Shown: positions 32,473 to 41,387, counted from the stretch's first letter. The stretch: 64,000 nt of DNA from Candidatus Saccharimonadota bacterium (GCA_027450165.1 DAIDKE010000001.1:258373-322372), one strand, 5' to 3'. Notes: a model not told the origin generated them from the sequence alone. Numbers and translations are program-made.

Positions 32473-33044
32473 TAGAAGCCAATTTGTTTGGCGATCTCGT
32501 CGATTTGGTCGTGGAAGTGGTCGAGGTCGCCGGTATTTGTGACGTAAAAGTCGGCAATGGCGATTGGGCCGCCTTTTTCAAGATTCTCAATTTCCGACCA
32601 GTCGCGCTGGGTAGCTTCTTGCTCGGTAAACGGTCGTTCTGGTCGTTCGGCCAAGCGGCGATAACGCAGGTGTTTTGGCGCCACAATTGCTACGACCGTA
32701 AGTTCACCCGGAAAAGCGTGTTTCATGGCTTTGTATTCCGTCCAGCTGTAAATACCATCGGCAACAATGCGGCGCTGGCCAACGGCTATTAAATCGTTAA
32801 TTTCGGTGATAATTCGCTTCACCACAAAATCTTTGCCTTCTTTGGCGCGGATTTGTTCACGAAAAATCTGTTGGCTCTCGGGAGTAATTTCGATTCCGGC
32901 ATCGTTCATGGCTTTATAAATAACGCCGCCAAAGTAAACTTTTGGATAATCTTTGCTGGTTAAATATTCAACGGCGGTACTCTTGCCGGAGCCGGTTAGG
33001 CCGACAAAGGCGATGATTTTTGCGGGACGTTCAGTTTCTGTCAT
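32460..33044 (-). CDS. P-loop nucleotide kinase-like protein (dephospho-CoA/adenylate kinase fold)
   Basis: A 194-residue P-loop protein with Walker A in IIAFVGLTGSGKSTAVEYL and the VYFGGVIY substrate-side segment. IVADGIYSWTEY follows the P-loop kinase pattern, as do an Arg-rich lid-like RYRRLAERPERPF and the late IADFYVTNTGDLDHFHDQI, which resembles dephospho-CoA kinase and archaeal-type AAA_18 kinases. The substrate is uncertain (a nucleotide, CoA precursor or other small molecule). The start is preceded by TAAACT 6 nt upstream and lacks an SD, so it is probably leaderless. It is divergent from polA. Confidence 0.8.
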   Translation of the reverse strand: MTETERPAKIIAFVGLTGSGKSTAVEYLTSKDYPKVYFGGVIYKAMNDAGIEITPESQQIFREQIRAKEGKDFVVKRIITEINDLIAVGQRRIVADGIYSWTEYKAMKHAFPGELTVVAIVAPKHLRYRRLAERPERPFTEQEATQRDWSEIENLEKGGPIAIADFYVTNTGDLDHFHDQIDEIAKQIGFYEAA

Positions 33045-33050
33045 ATTTTA

Positions 33051-33056
33051 AGTTTA
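33051..33056 (-). promoter_or_regulatory. -10 box (TAAACT) for the 33044 kinase gene, leaderless geometry
   Basis: On the minus strand TAAACT, 6-nt spacer TAAAAT, then the ATG at 33044. Confidence 0.5.
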
Positions 33057-33108
33057 ACCCACAGGTGGACAGCGAGCAAATTCCTTATTATATGACGGCT
33101 TAAAGTGT

Positions 33109-33114
33109 TAAACT
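33109..33114 (+). promoter_or_regulatory. -10 box (TAAACT) for polA, leaderless geometry
   Basis: TAAACT with exactly 6 nt (tgtagt) to the ATG at 33121. No SD. Confidence 0.5.
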
Positions 33115-33120
33115 TGTAGT

Positions 33121-35646
33121 ATGACAAAGCGTTTGGCGGTGATTGATGGCAAGTCGGTTTTTTACAGGGGTTATTATGCCATGCCGAATCTTTCGCTTTC
33201 GGACGGTACGCCGACGGGTGGTGTGTATGGCTTTGCGACGCTAGCGATTGAACTGATAAAAAAACTTGAGCCAGACTATGTGGCGGTGGCGTGGGACAAG
33301 CCAAAAACCAACATTCGCAAGCGCCGCGAGATCTATCCGGAGTATAAAGCCGGCCGTAAACCAGCGCCGCCGGATTTCTATGAGCAAATCCCAATCTTAA
33401 AAGAATTGCTCGATGCATTTGGCTGGCCATTTTATGAACTCGACGATTACGAGGCGGACGATATTTTGGGTGCTTTCGCCAAACAAGCGACCGAGCGGGG
33501 AGTCGAGGCCGATTTACTGACTAGCGACCTGGATGCTTTGCAGTTGGTCGGCCCAAGTACCAAAGTCTACGCCATTAAAAACGGGCTGAGCAATATTGAA
33601 GAGTTCGATATCGATTATTTTGAAAAAAAATACGGTTTGCAAGTTGAACAATTTTTAGATCTGAAATCGCTCAAGGGCGACTCGTCGGATAATTTGCCGG
33701 GTGTGCCGGGGATTGGCGAAAAAACGGCCATTGCCTTGCTGCAGGAATTTGGCACATTGGATAACGTTTACGCGCACCTGGATGACATTAAGCCGAGTGT
33801 CGCTAAAAAGCTAGCCGACGGCAAAGAACTGGCTTATATGACCAAAGAAGTTGGTCGGATTTGGGTAGATGCGCCGGTGGAACTCGATTGGGATGTGGCG
33901 AGCATTGACGATATTGATTTGCCACGGGTGGCACAAATTTTAGAGCGATTAGAGTTCCATTCACTGGCGCGACGACTGCCAAAATATATGCAATATCAGC
34001 CCGAAACCCTCGCTGAAGACTTGCCGCTCGACAAAGTTGCGCTTATTGATTGGCCTGTAACCTTGCAGCTCGATGGTCCGTTTTTAGTTTATATTGATGG
34101 TGATGAGCTATGGTTCACGAGCGACGGCAAGCGAGCGGCCAAAATAGCCATTGATAAGCTCGACAAGGCGACGCTGCGCGCTTTTGCCCTTGGTTCGCTG
34201 GTGGCTTACGACGTGAAAGACCTCTATCACCAATTGGCGGCGCATAATAAATTTATTCAATTTGATGACGTTCACGATATTCGTCAGGCGGCGTTTTTGC
34301 TAAATCCACTGCAGCGTGACCGTTCGATTGCGGCCCTAACGACAGTTTCGGGCGATGAAGCGGCCGAACTGATAGCTGGTTTGTGGGCGGTCTATCAGCG
34401 TCAAAAAGAAGCTTTCGTTAAACAAGAAAAACTGCATCGCGTCGCCCGGGAGCTCGATTTCCCGCTAACCTATGTGCTGTTCAAGATGGAGCATGCCGGC
34501 ATGTTAATTGATCCGTCGGTTTTAGCCAAAATGAGCGACGAGCTGGGCCGTGAGCACGCCGAACTAGAAAAGCAGATGTACGACATGGTCGGCTACGAAT
34601 TTAATATTGGCAGTCCGGCGCAGTTGTCGGAGGTTTTGTTTACCAAGCTTCAGCTGCCAACGGCCGGAATCAAGCGCGGTAAAACTGGCTATAGCACTGG
34701 CCAGGCCGAGCTAGACAAGCTGCGTGGCCAGCATCCAATTATCGAATTAATTGAAAAAACGCGCGAGCTCGCTAAGCTAAAAAATACCTACACCGACGCT
34801 TTGCCGAAGCTGGTTGATGGTAATAATCGGATTCACACCACCTTTAATCAAGACGTTGCTAGTACTGGTCGCTTAAGCAGCACCAATCCTAATTTGCAGA
34901 ATATTCCAATTCGCTCCGAACAGGGCAAAAAAATTCGCGAAGCTTTTATACCAACCAAGGGCAAGGTTTTTGTAAGTGCCGACTACTCGCAGTTCGAACT
35001 GCGACTGGCGGCTGAGCTGGCTGGCGACGAACAGCTGATCAACGATTTTAACGGCGATATTGATATTCATACTAAAACCGCCAGTGACGTTTATGGCGTG
35101 CCGATGGCCGAGGTGACTAAAAATCAACGCCGCGACGCCAAGGTGATTAACTTTGGTGTACTTTATGGCATGAGCCCGCACGGACTAATGGCCCAGACTG
35201 GTATGACTTTTGGCGAGGCCAAGAAGTTTATTGATCAATATTTTGAACTGCGCGCGCCGATCCGTAAGTTTATTGATGCCACGCTGGAGCAGGCTCGAAC
35301 TGATGGTTACGTTGAAACCTACTTTGGCCGCCGACGTCCAACTCCGGACATTCACAGCAGCAACTTTGCCGTTCGCTCAGCGGCCGAGCGGGCCGCGGCC
35401 AACATGCCAATTCAGGGCACCGAGGCCGATTTGATGAAAAAAGCTATGCTTGAAGTCGACCAAAAACTCGACGGTTTGGCGGTGCAATTGTTACAAATTC
35501 ACGACAGCATTCTAGTTGAATGCGAGCCAGGCGATGCCGATAAAGTTGCGCAAATTTTGAAGTCTACTATGGAGGCGATCGCGCCAGAGTTAAAGGTTAA
35601 ATTACGTGTTGATGTTAGTACCGGTAAAGATTGGGGGGAATTATGA
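33121..35646 (+). CDS. polA: DNA polymerase I
   Basis: It fills gaps and removes primers. The 841-residue protein has an N-terminal 5' nuclease (LAVIDGKSVFYRGYYAM, DYEADDILGAFAKQA, LKGDSSDNLPGVPGIGEKTA). Residues about 300-450 correspond to the 3'-5' exonuclease but lack recognisable DxE catalytic motifs (YIDGDELWF, VAYDVKDLYH), so proofreading is probably absent. The polymerase domain is intact: DYSQFELRLAAELAG (motif A), RRDAKVINFGVLYGMS (motif B) and QIHDSILVE (motif C, with Ser where many have Glu). The stop TGA overlaps the start of the HAD gene (ATGA), and the terminal GGGGGGA is that gene's SD. Confidence 0.97.
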   Translation: MTKRLAVIDGKSVFYRGYYAMPNLSLSDGTPTGGVYGFATLAIELIKKLEPDYVAVAWDKPKTNIRKRREIYPEYKAGRKPAPPDFYEQIPILKELLDAFGWPFYELDDYEADDILGAFAKQATERGVEADLLTSDLDALQLVGPSTKVYAIKNGLSNIEEFDIDYFEKKYGLQVEQFLDLKSLKGDSSDNLPGVPGIGEKTAIALLQEFGTLDNVYAHLDDIKPSVAKKLADGKELAYMTKEVGRIWVDAPVELDWDVASIDDIDLPRVAQILERLEFHSLARRLPKYMQYQPETLAEDLPLDKVALIDWPVTLQLDGPFLVYIDGDELWFTSDGKRAAKIAIDKLDKATLRAFALGSLVAYDVKDLYHQLAAHNKFIQFDDVHDIRQAAFLLNPLQRDRSIAALTTVSGDEAAELIAGLWAVYQRQKEAFVKQEKLHRVARELDFPLTYVLFKMEHAGMLIDPSVLAKMSDELGREHAELEKQMYDMVGYEFNIGSPAQLSEVLFTKLQLPTAGIKRGKTGYSTGQAELDKLRGQHPIIELIEKTRELAKLKNTYTDALPKLVDGNNRIHTTFNQDVASTGRLSSTNPNLQNIPIRSEQGKKIREAFIPTKGKVFVSADYSQFELRLAAELAGDEQLINDFNGDIDIHTKTASDVYGVPMAEVTKNQRRDAKVINFGVLYGMSPHGLMAQTGMTFGEAKKFIDQYFELRAPIRKFIDATLEQARTDGYVETYFGRRRPTPDIHSSNFAVRSAAERAAANMPIQGTEADLMKKAMLEVDQKLDGLAVQLLQIHDSILVECEPGDADKVAQILKSTMEAIAPELKVKLRVDVSTGKDWGEL

Positions 35647-36236
35647 TTAAAGCCGTTATTTTTGATTGTTTTGGGGTATTAATTAGCGGTGTTATGGAGG
35701 GCATTGTGCGCGAACTGCAAGCTGAAGGCCGCGACGCTGATGCCGAAGAAGTTCATAGCCTGATGCACGTTGCCGATAAAGGAATTATTACACTCGACGA
35801 GCAAATGGAGCGTCTTAGTCAACTATTAGACAAGCCGGTTGAAGAGCTGTGGCAACGCCTGGAAGTCGGTGAGGTGCCAAATGAAGAACTGATGCAATAT
35901 ATTGAGTCGCTCCGCTCGCGCTACAAAACGGCACTCATGAGCAATATTGCTGGTCGACGACGGATTAGCATTCGGCTGCCAGACGGCATGCTCGATAAAC
36001 TATTCGACGTTGTGGTGCTTTCGGGCGAAATCGGCCACGTTAAACCAGAACCAGAAATTTACGATATAACACTTCAAAAACTTGGTGTCGCGGCCAACGA
36101 AGCTGTCTTTACGGACGACCTGGAAATTAATTGTCACGCCGCCGAGGAGCTTGGCATCCGTTCAATCCAGTTCTTTACAGCCGGTCAGTTTAAGCAGGAG
36201 TTTGAGGCGCTTGAGGCGGAGCTCAATGGAAATTAA
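35643..36236 (+). CDS. HAD-superfamily hydrolase
   Basis: A 197-residue haloacid dehalogenase-like phosphatase. Motif I is [12 protein letters not shown], where the second catalytic position (normally Asp in DxD) is Cys, as in dehalogenase-like or atypical members. Motif II is ALMSNIAG, motif III Lys is in [11 protein letters not shown] and motif IV is [11 protein letters not shown] small helical cap lies between residues 15 and 80. The substrate is unknown. SD GGGGGGA lies within the polA end and the start overlaps the polA stop by 4 nt. The 3' end overlaps dut by 11 bp, forming a polA-HAD-dut chain. Confidence 0.88.
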   Translation: MIKAVIFDCFGVLISGVMEGIVRELQAEGRDADAEEVHSLMHVADKGIITLDEQMERLSQLLDKPVEELWQRLEVGEVPNEELMQYIESLRSRYKTALMSNIAGRRRISIRLPDGMLDKLFDVVVLSGEIGHVKPEPEIYDITLQKLGVAANEAVFTDDLEINCHAAEELGIRSIQFFTAGQFKQEFEALEAELNGN

Positions 36237-36681
36237 AATCGCCAAAATAAATTCGGCCGCCATATTACCAGAGTATCAGTCGGCACATGCTGCCGGCCTG
36301 GACATCCACGCCTGTTTGAGTGAGCCAAAAACTTTGCAGCCCATGGAGCGGGCCATGATTCCAACCGGGCTGACAGTCGAATTGCCAGAGGGCTACGAAA
36401 TGCAAATTCGAGCCCGCAGCGGACTAAGCATTAAACACGGCATCACCATGGTTAACGGCATTGGTACGATTGACGCCGACTATCGCGGCGAGATTGGCGT
36501 ATTGTTAATTAACTTATCGCAGGAACCTTTTACGATTGAGCCCGGTATGCGTATTGCCCAAATGGTAATCGCTAAGTACGAAAAGATTCGCTGGCTTGAG
36601 GCCGAAGAACTGAGCGAAACCGAGCGCGGCAAGGGTGGTTTCGGCAGTACCGGAATTGACAGGCGGGTTCAAAGCACCTAA
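36226..36681 (+). CDS. dut: dUTP diphosphatase
   Basis: It hydrolyses dUTP to dUMP, keeping uracil out of DNA and feeding dTMP synthesis. The trimeric dUTPase motifs are present in order: [11 protein letters not shown] (motif 1), [14 protein letters not shown] (motif 2), [17 protein letters not shown] (motif 3, catalytic Asp), GMRIAQMVI (motif 4) and the C-terminal [10 protein letters not shown] (motif 5). I start at 36226 ([18 protein letters not shown]) because longer frames start inside the HAD gene. 151 residues. It is functionally paired with the UDG gene elsewhere in the window. Confidence 0.96.
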   Translation: MEIKIAKINSAAILPEYQSAHAAGLDIHACLSEPKTLQPMERAMIPTGLTVELPEGYEMQIRARSGLSIKHGITMVNGIGTIDADYRGEIGVLLINLSQEPFTIEPGMRIAQMVIAKYEKIRWLEAEELSETERGKGGFGSTGIDRRVQST

Positions 36682-36684
36682 AGT
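36679..36684 (+). promoter_or_regulatory. -10-like box (TAAAGT) before the 36691 gene
   Basis: TAAAGT overlapping the dut stop codon, 6 nt before the ATG at 36691. No SD. Confidence 0.4.
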
Positions 36685-36690
36685 TATAGC

Positions 36691-37296
36691 ATGGCTAGTT
36701 ACAGATATCGCAGCTCAAGAATTTTACCAGTTATATTAATCATAGTTATTGTCATTATCACGGTTGTGGCGATCGTGGCGCTTGGGCGGGCCCTGTTCTT
36801 TGTGGGCAACTCAGCTCCGACCACCAGCCAGACTCAAGACGCTGGGCGCCAAGCCCTGCTAAACACCGGTGGCGACCATAGCGTGCAAATGACGGTTCGC
36901 GGACCAATCGTTGCCAACGAGAATTTTAACTCTTACCGCATCACCATTTCACCAACCGGCCGCAGCTTCATCAGCTATGTCGGTTACCAAAACAACCTGG
37001 TTGACGAAACGAACCTCGATAACAATACCGCCGCCTATACACAATTTGTTTATGCACTCGACAAGGCCAATTTGGCGAAGGGCACCGATGATCAGTCGGA
37101 CGTGCGCGGTATTTGTGCCGTCGGCCGACTTTACCAGTTTGATATTTTGCAAAATGGCAAGTCGGTTAAAACTCTTTGGACGTCAACCTGCGGCGGTTCG
37201 CCTGGCAACCTACGAGCCAACGTCGAGCAGCTATCGTCGCTATTTAATGTTCAGATTCCGAATGCCAATAAATTGATTAACAAACTTGCGCTTTAA
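36691..37296 (+). CDS. Hypothetical membrane-anchored protein
   Basis: The 201-residue protein has a short basic N-terminus (SYRYRSSRIL), one transmembrane helix (about residues 12-36, VILIIVIVIITVVAIVALG) and an extracytoplasmic domain of about 160 residues. The latter contains MTVRGPIVANENFNSYRI and a Cys pair (RGICAVGRLYQF, WTSTCGGSPG) that may form a disulfide. No family is recognised. It lies between dut and mutM, and its end is followed by mutM's SD (AAGGAG). Confidence 0.72.
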   Translation: MASYRYRSSRILPVILIIVIVIITVVAIVALGRALFFVGNSAPTTSQTQDAGRQALLNTGGDHSVQMTVRGPIVANENFNSYRITISPTGRSFISYVGYQNNLVDETNLDNNTAAYTQFVYALDKANLAKGTDDQSDVRGICAVGRLYQFDILQNGKSVKTLWTSTCGGSPGNLRANVEQLSSLFNVQIPNANKLINKLAL

Positions 37297-37305
37297 GGAG
37301 CCTAA

Positions 37306-38175
37306 ATGCCGGAGTTACCCGAGGTCGAGACTGTCGTTCGCGGCTTGAACAATTTAATTGTTGGCAAGAAATTTCGCCGCGCTAGTTTTGATAACCAAAA
37401 AAGCTTTCCCAATGCCCCCAAAGACGTCGAGCAATTTTTAATCGGCGCTAAAGTGACTCATGTTCGCCGCCGCGCCAAAGTGATTTTGATTGAACTAGAT
37501 ACCAGCTACACCTTAATGGCCCACCTTAAAATGACCGGCCAGTTCGTGTACGTCGGTACTGATGAACGTTTTGGTGCCGGGCACCCCAACGATAGTTTAA
37601 TTGGCCAATTACCAGACAAATCGACGCGGGTTCAATTTGAATTTAATGATGGCACACACCTATATTTTAACGACCAGCGCAAATTTGGCTGGGTTAGGCT
37701 AATCCCAACACCAGAAATTCCGAACATCGATTTTATGAAAAAAGTTGGCCCCGAGCCGCTTGACGCTAATTTTACGGCCGTTAATTTTCGTGAGCGTTTT
37801 CAGCGGCGGCCTCGCAGCAATATCAAAGCCGCCTTGCTTGACCAGACGGTGATTGCCGGCATCGGTAATATATATGCCGACGAATCGCTATGGGGCGCCA
37901 AAATTCATCCGCAGCGCCTAGTTAGTAGTTTGAGCGATCACGAGTTTGATGATTTATATCGCGAAGTTCGTGCCGTTTTGACTTTGTCGATTGAAAAAGG
38001 CGGCAGCAGCAATCGTAATTACGTCAACGCTAGCGGCCAAAAGGGTAAATACATGGACTTCGCCAAAGTTTTTCGTCGCGAAGGCTTGCCGTGCCCGCGT
38101 TGTGGTACAACTATTGAAAAAATCCGCGTAGCTGGCCGCGGCACACATTATTGTCCGCATGATCAGGTGTTATAA
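37306..38175 (+). CDS. mutM: Formamidopyrimidine-DNA glycosylase (Fpg/MutM)
   Basis: It excises oxidised purines such as 8-oxoG and nicks the abasic site. The N-terminal MPELPEVETVVRGL carries the catalytic Pro2 and Glu3; Lys in LMAHLKMTGQF, the DNA-intercalation region and the helix-two-turn-helix LLDQTVIAGIGNIYADESLW are intact. The C-terminal zinc finger reads CPRCGTTIEKIRVAGRGTHYCPHDQ: the last ligand, normally CPxCQ, is CPHD, so the fourth Cys is missing (the adjacent His or the Asp might substitute). 289 residues. SD AAGGAG. holA follows after 2 nt. Confidence 0.96.
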   Translation: MPELPEVETVVRGLNNLIVGKKFRRASFDNQKSFPNAPKDVEQFLIGAKVTHVRRRAKVILIELDTSYTLMAHLKMTGQFVYVGTDERFGAGHPNDSLIGQLPDKSTRVQFEFNDGTHLYFNDQRKFGWVRLIPTPEIPNIDFMKKVGPEPLDANFTAVNFRERFQRRPRSNIKAALLDQTVIAGIGNIYADESLWGAKIHPQRLVSSLSDHEFDDLYREVRAVLTLSIEKGGSSNRNYVNASGQKGKYMDFAKVFRREGLPCPRCGTTIEKIRVAGRGTHYCPHDQVL

Positions 38176-38177
38176 AT

Positions 38178-39083
38178 ATGCTGCGACTTTTAACTGGCGA
38201 TAATAGTTTTGAAATCGAACGTGAAGTGGCTAGGTTGGTAGCGGCGTTCGACGGCCAGCCAGAGCGCCTGGACGGTGTCGAACTAACGCTCAAAGATTTA
38301 CCTGATCTACTAATGGGCCAAAGCTTGTTTAGCACCAAACGGCTAGTCATCATTCGCGGCCTATCAGAAAACGGGGAAGTCTGGAATAAATTGCCCGATT
38401 ACCTGGCGCGCTTATCCGATGATATTGAATTGATTTTAGTCGACACCAAACTAGACAAGCGCACCAATGCCTATAAAGCACTCAAAAAGGACGCCGAAAT
38501 ACAAGAATTTACGGCGTGGTCCGATGGTGATTATTTGGCGGCCGAGACCTGGCTAATCAAAGAAGCCAAACATAACAATTTAGTGTTGGACAAAAAATTA
38601 GCACAACTCATCGTCCGCCGGGTTGGCGTCGATCAGTGGCAGTTGGCGACGGCGCTTGAGAAGCTGTCGTTGGCCGGCGAAGTTAACGAGACGCTAGTCA
38701 AAGATCTTATTGACGCTAATCCATCGGAAAATATCTTTAGCTTGCTCGAAACCGCAATCAAGGGCGATGGACGTGCTGTTCATCAAATGCTTGCAACACT
38801 GGAGTTAACCGAGGATCCATATAAATTACTGGGCCTTTTGTCGTCACAAGCTTTTCAACTAGCGGCAATTGGTTTGGCTGGTACGGACGATAACCCAGTA
38901 AGTGATTTAAAACTGCGTCTGCCGCCATTTGTTGCTCAGCGCCTAAAGGCTCAGGCGCGTGACTTGGGTCGGACTGGGCTAGCCAGATTGGTTCATGCTC
39001 TTGCCGAGGCCGACGCCGACATAAAATCCTCGTCCGTGAATCCATGGACGAGGATTGAAATGGCTTTACTAAAAATTATTTAG
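38178..39083 (+). CDS. holA: DNA polymerase III delta subunit
   Basis: This is the clamp-loader subunit that opens the beta sliding clamp. The 301-residue protein follows the HolA layout: N-terminal LLTGDNSFEIEREVARL, LLMGQSLFSTKRLVIIRGL, the clamp-contact/AAA+ core without a functional P-loop (as is normal for delta), the ENIFSLLETAIKGDGRAVHQML helical module and a C-terminal collar domain ending NPWTRIEMALLKII. It overlaps the convergent rpsT gene by 8 bp. The codons near 39025-39056 also form the rpsT terminator hairpin. Confidence 0.9.
   Translation: MLRLLTGDNSFEIEREVARLVAAFDGQPERLDGVELTLKDLPDLLMGQSLFSTKRLVIIRGLSENGEVWNKLPDYLARLSDDIELILVDTKLDKRTNAYKALKKDAEIQEFTAWSDGDYLAAETWLIKEAKHNNLVLDKKLAQLIVRRVGVDQWQLATALEKLSLAGEVNETLVKDLIDANPSENIFSLLETAIKGDGRAVHQMLATLELTEDPYKLLGLLSSQAFQLAAIGLAGTDDNPVSDLKLRLPPFVAQRLKAQARDLGRTGLARLVHALAEADADIKSSSVNPWTRIEMALLKII
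39025..39056 (-). terminator. rpsT terminator embedded in the holA coding region
   Basis: AATCCTCGTCC (39025-39035) and GGACGAGGATT (39046-39056) form a perfect 11-bp stem with a 10-nt loop. On the minus strand it is followed by TTTTAT, as expected for an intrinsic terminator of rpsT, yet it lies inside the last codons of holA. Confidence 0.75.
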
Positions 39084-39465
39084 CGGCTTTTTTGGCAGCC
39101 GGTTTTTTAGCGGCAGGCTTAGTAGCGGTCTTAGCGGCTGGCTTTTTAGCAGCGGCTTTAGGTGCAGCGGCCTTGGCTGGGGCGGCTTTAACGGCAGCTG
39201 GCTTCTTGGCGGCGCTTAGCTTCACGCCGGCTGCTTTAGCTTGCTTGGCCAGGTTGCTCTTGCGGCGAGCAGCGGTACGCTTGCTGATCAGGTTCTTTTT
39301 AACAGCAGTGTCGAGCTCGCTCTGAGCCTTGGCTAGGGTAGTGGCGGTTGGCTTGGCGACCAAACTGCGCACAGCTTCCTTGATGTTGCGCTTGGTGGCA
39401 ACGTTGCGCTCGCGGCGTTTAACGGTTTGCTTGGCTCGCTTGATAGCGGATTTGATAATTGGCAT
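39076..39465 (-). CDS. rpsT: Ribosomal protein S20 with a long Lys/Ala/Pro-rich C-terminal tail
   Basis: This is a 30S subunit protein that binds 16S rRNA near helices 9 and 44. Residues 1-83 match ordinary S20 (MPIIKSAIKRAKQTVKRRERN, then KRTAARRKSNLAKQAKA). Ordinary S20 is about 85-90 residues. This one continues for about 45 more residues of low-complexity KKPAAKAAPKA-type repeats, resembling histone H1 tails, for a total of 129. SD AGAGGAACC lies before the ATG. It converges with and overlaps holA by 8 bp. Confidence 0.95.
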   Translation of the reverse strand: MPIIKSAIKRAKQTVKRRERNVATKRNIKEAVRSLVAKPTATTLAKAQSELDTAVKKNLISKRTAARRKSNLAKQAKAAGVKLSAAKKPAAVKAAPAKAAAPKAAAKKPAAKTATKPAAKKPAAKKAAK

Positions 39466-39629
39466 GTGGTTCCTCTGAGAGTTATTTTATATAGGTATAA
39501 TCAAGGGGTAATTATAGCCGAAAAGGCCTAAGTTGTAAAGTGTTAAGGCGACTTTTGTTGACGGGCAAAAAACACTTATGGTATAGTAGTGAAAAAGTCG
39601 GTTTAACCGGAAAATAAACAATCACCAAC

Positions 39630-41381
39630 ATGGACGACATCAAAAACAAGCAGCAAGTAGTTGATAAGATCAAGGGTTCGACCAATATCTTAATAACGGT
39701 CTCAAATAGTCCGTCGGTCGACGCTCTGTCGGCCATGCTCGGCCTGTCGCTGTTGCTCGATAAGCTCGACAAGCACGCTACCGCCGTCTTCAGCGGTGAG
39801 GTGCCGCCAGCAATTAACTTTTTGCAGCCCGAAAAAACCTTTGAAAACACTACTGACAGTCTGCGCGATTTTATAATTGCTCTTAACAAAGAAAAAGCCG
39901 ACCACCTGCGCTACAAAGTCGAAGGTGATATGGTTAAGATCTTCATTACGCCATACCGCACGACGATTACGCAAAACGACCTAGAATTTAGCCAGGGTGA
40001 CTACAACGTCGAACTGGTCTTAGCGCTGGGTGTTGATAATCAAGATCACCTAGACGCCGCGCTCGAATCTCATGGCCGTATTTTGCACGATGCAACGACG
40101 GTCACAATCACGGCCGGTGAGCAAACTAGCGATTTAGGCGGCATTGACTGGCACGATTCCAGCGCCAGCAGCCTAAGTGAAATGGTTACGACGCTAGCCG
40201 ATTCGTTGAAGGACGAAAAAGGTAAAAGCTTATTAGATGATTCAATTGCAACGGCCTTTTTGACCGGTATTGTGGCGGAAACCGACCGCTTTAGCAATTC
40301 ACGCACCACCTCAAAAGTCATGACGGTTGCTTCGCAGCTTATGGCCGCCGGTGCTGACCAGCAATTAGTTGCTGCCAAACTTCAAGAAAATCACGAAATT
40401 CAAGATAATAAACGCGACAAAACAGAGCTAACTGTTGATCGTAGTGAACCCGAACAGCCAAAAGAGGCCGCCGAGACCACCAGCGGTTTATCGCCAGACT
40501 TATTGAATATTGCTCACGATCAAACGGCCACCCTGGCCGACATTGATCGAGCCGTTAAAGAAGCTGAGCAGCAAGAAGCAGCTGAAGAAGCCAACCGGGA
40601 ACTCGAGTCGGTTCAGGAACCAAAGGCAGAACCGCCAGTTGAGCCACAGCCCGAGGCTGCCGAAGTCCATCCGGCATACGCCGTCGAGGAACCGCAGCCA
40701 GCAACCCCAGCGCCAGAATCAACCGCCGCCGCAACTAGCGAACTGCCAGACGGCGAACCGTCTTTAGGCGGGACTCTTAACGCTACCACCGAGGAGGCTG
40801 CCGAAGATTCGCGCAAGGCTCTCGACGATGATCGTAATAAGACTATTTTGACCCATTCATCCTATATCGATACACCGCCAGCTCCAATCAACGCCGCCAG
40901 CGGCGGATCGGGTGAAGCTTCAAGCGATGCTGGAGCCGGATTATACAGCCCGTCACCAACTGAAGAGCTAGAGGGTCCAAAGCCAGAACTGGTGATTACG
41001 CCGCCCGACGACCTAACCCAGGCCGCCTCACAGCTAGCGCAGCCAGCCGCACCGGTGGCAATTAATCCGGTGTATGCCTTTGATCAAACGCCGCAGCCGT
41101 CGCCAATGCCGGGCCCTGTGCCGACCCCTTCCAGCCTAGGCCTACCGATGCCGCCAGCGACGCCCGATTTCTCGGCACCGCCAGTGGGCGCGCCAATTAA
41201 CCCTGTTTATGCACCAGAAGCCCCAGCGGCAGCGCCAGAGAGGTTAGGTGATATCTTCCCGGCTGGCGCACCAACGCAACCAGTCGTGACGCCACCGGCC
41301 CCAATTACGCCGCCAAATTCAACAATTCCACCGGCTAACGACCCCGGTCAGTTCCAGATTCCTGGCGCGCCACAGCAATAG
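39630..41381 (+). CDS. DHH/DHHA1-like phosphoesterase-related protein with long Pro-rich tail
   Basis: 583 residues. Residues about 1-260 follow the DHH-family fold outline (NILITVSNSPSVDALSAMLGL at the first motif, GGIDWHDSSASSLSEMV where the DHH motif should be, then AFLTGIVAETDRFSN), but several catalytic Asp/His are not conserved. It may therefore be a catalytically weak or inactive member. Residues about 270-583 are low-complexity, rich in Pro, Glu, Ala and Thr, with repeated NPVYAxD/E motifs (INPVYAFDQTP, INPVYAPEAP, VHPAYAVEEP), probably disordered. A -10 (TATAGT near 39582) and a leader of about 40 nt precede it. The function is unknown. Confidence 0.7.
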   Translation: MDDIKNKQQVVDKIKGSTNILITVSNSPSVDALSAMLGLSLLLDKLDKHATAVFSGEVPPAINFLQPEKTFENTTDSLRDFIIALNKEKADHLRYKVEGDMVKIFITPYRTTITQNDLEFSQGDYNVELVLALGVDNQDHLDAALESHGRILHDATTVTITAGEQTSDLGGIDWHDSSASSLSEMVTTLADSLKDEKGKSLLDDSIATAFLTGIVAETDRFSNSRTTSKVMTVASQLMAAGADQQLVAAKLQENHEIQDNKRDKTELTVDRSEPEQPKEAAETTSGLSPDLLNIAHDQTATLADIDRAVKEAEQQEAAEEANRELESVQEPKAEPPVEPQPEAAEVHPAYAVEEPQPATPAPESTAAATSELPDGEPSLGGTLNATTEEAAEDSRKALDDDRNKTILTHSSYIDTPPAPINAASGGSGEASSDAGAGLYSPSPTEELEGPKPELVITPPDDLTQAASQLAQPAAPVAINPVYAFDQTPQPSPMPGPVPTPSSLGLPMPPATPDFSAPPVGAPINPVYAPEAPAAAPERLGDIFPAGAPTQPVVTPPAPITPPNSTIPPANDPGQFQIPGAPQQ

Positions 41382-41387
41382 GCCTGC

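Noticed and set aside
35641-35646. UGA read as an amino acid (alternative genetic code)
   Set aside because: polA, nrdA and other genes end at TGA exactly at the expected family C-terminus, and TGA does not occur inside conserved domains.
39092-39325. Hydrophobic Ala/Leu-rich plus-strand frame opposite rpsT
   Set aside because: It is the antisense of the Lys/Ala/Pro repeat tail; it looks like membrane helices only because of the repeat.
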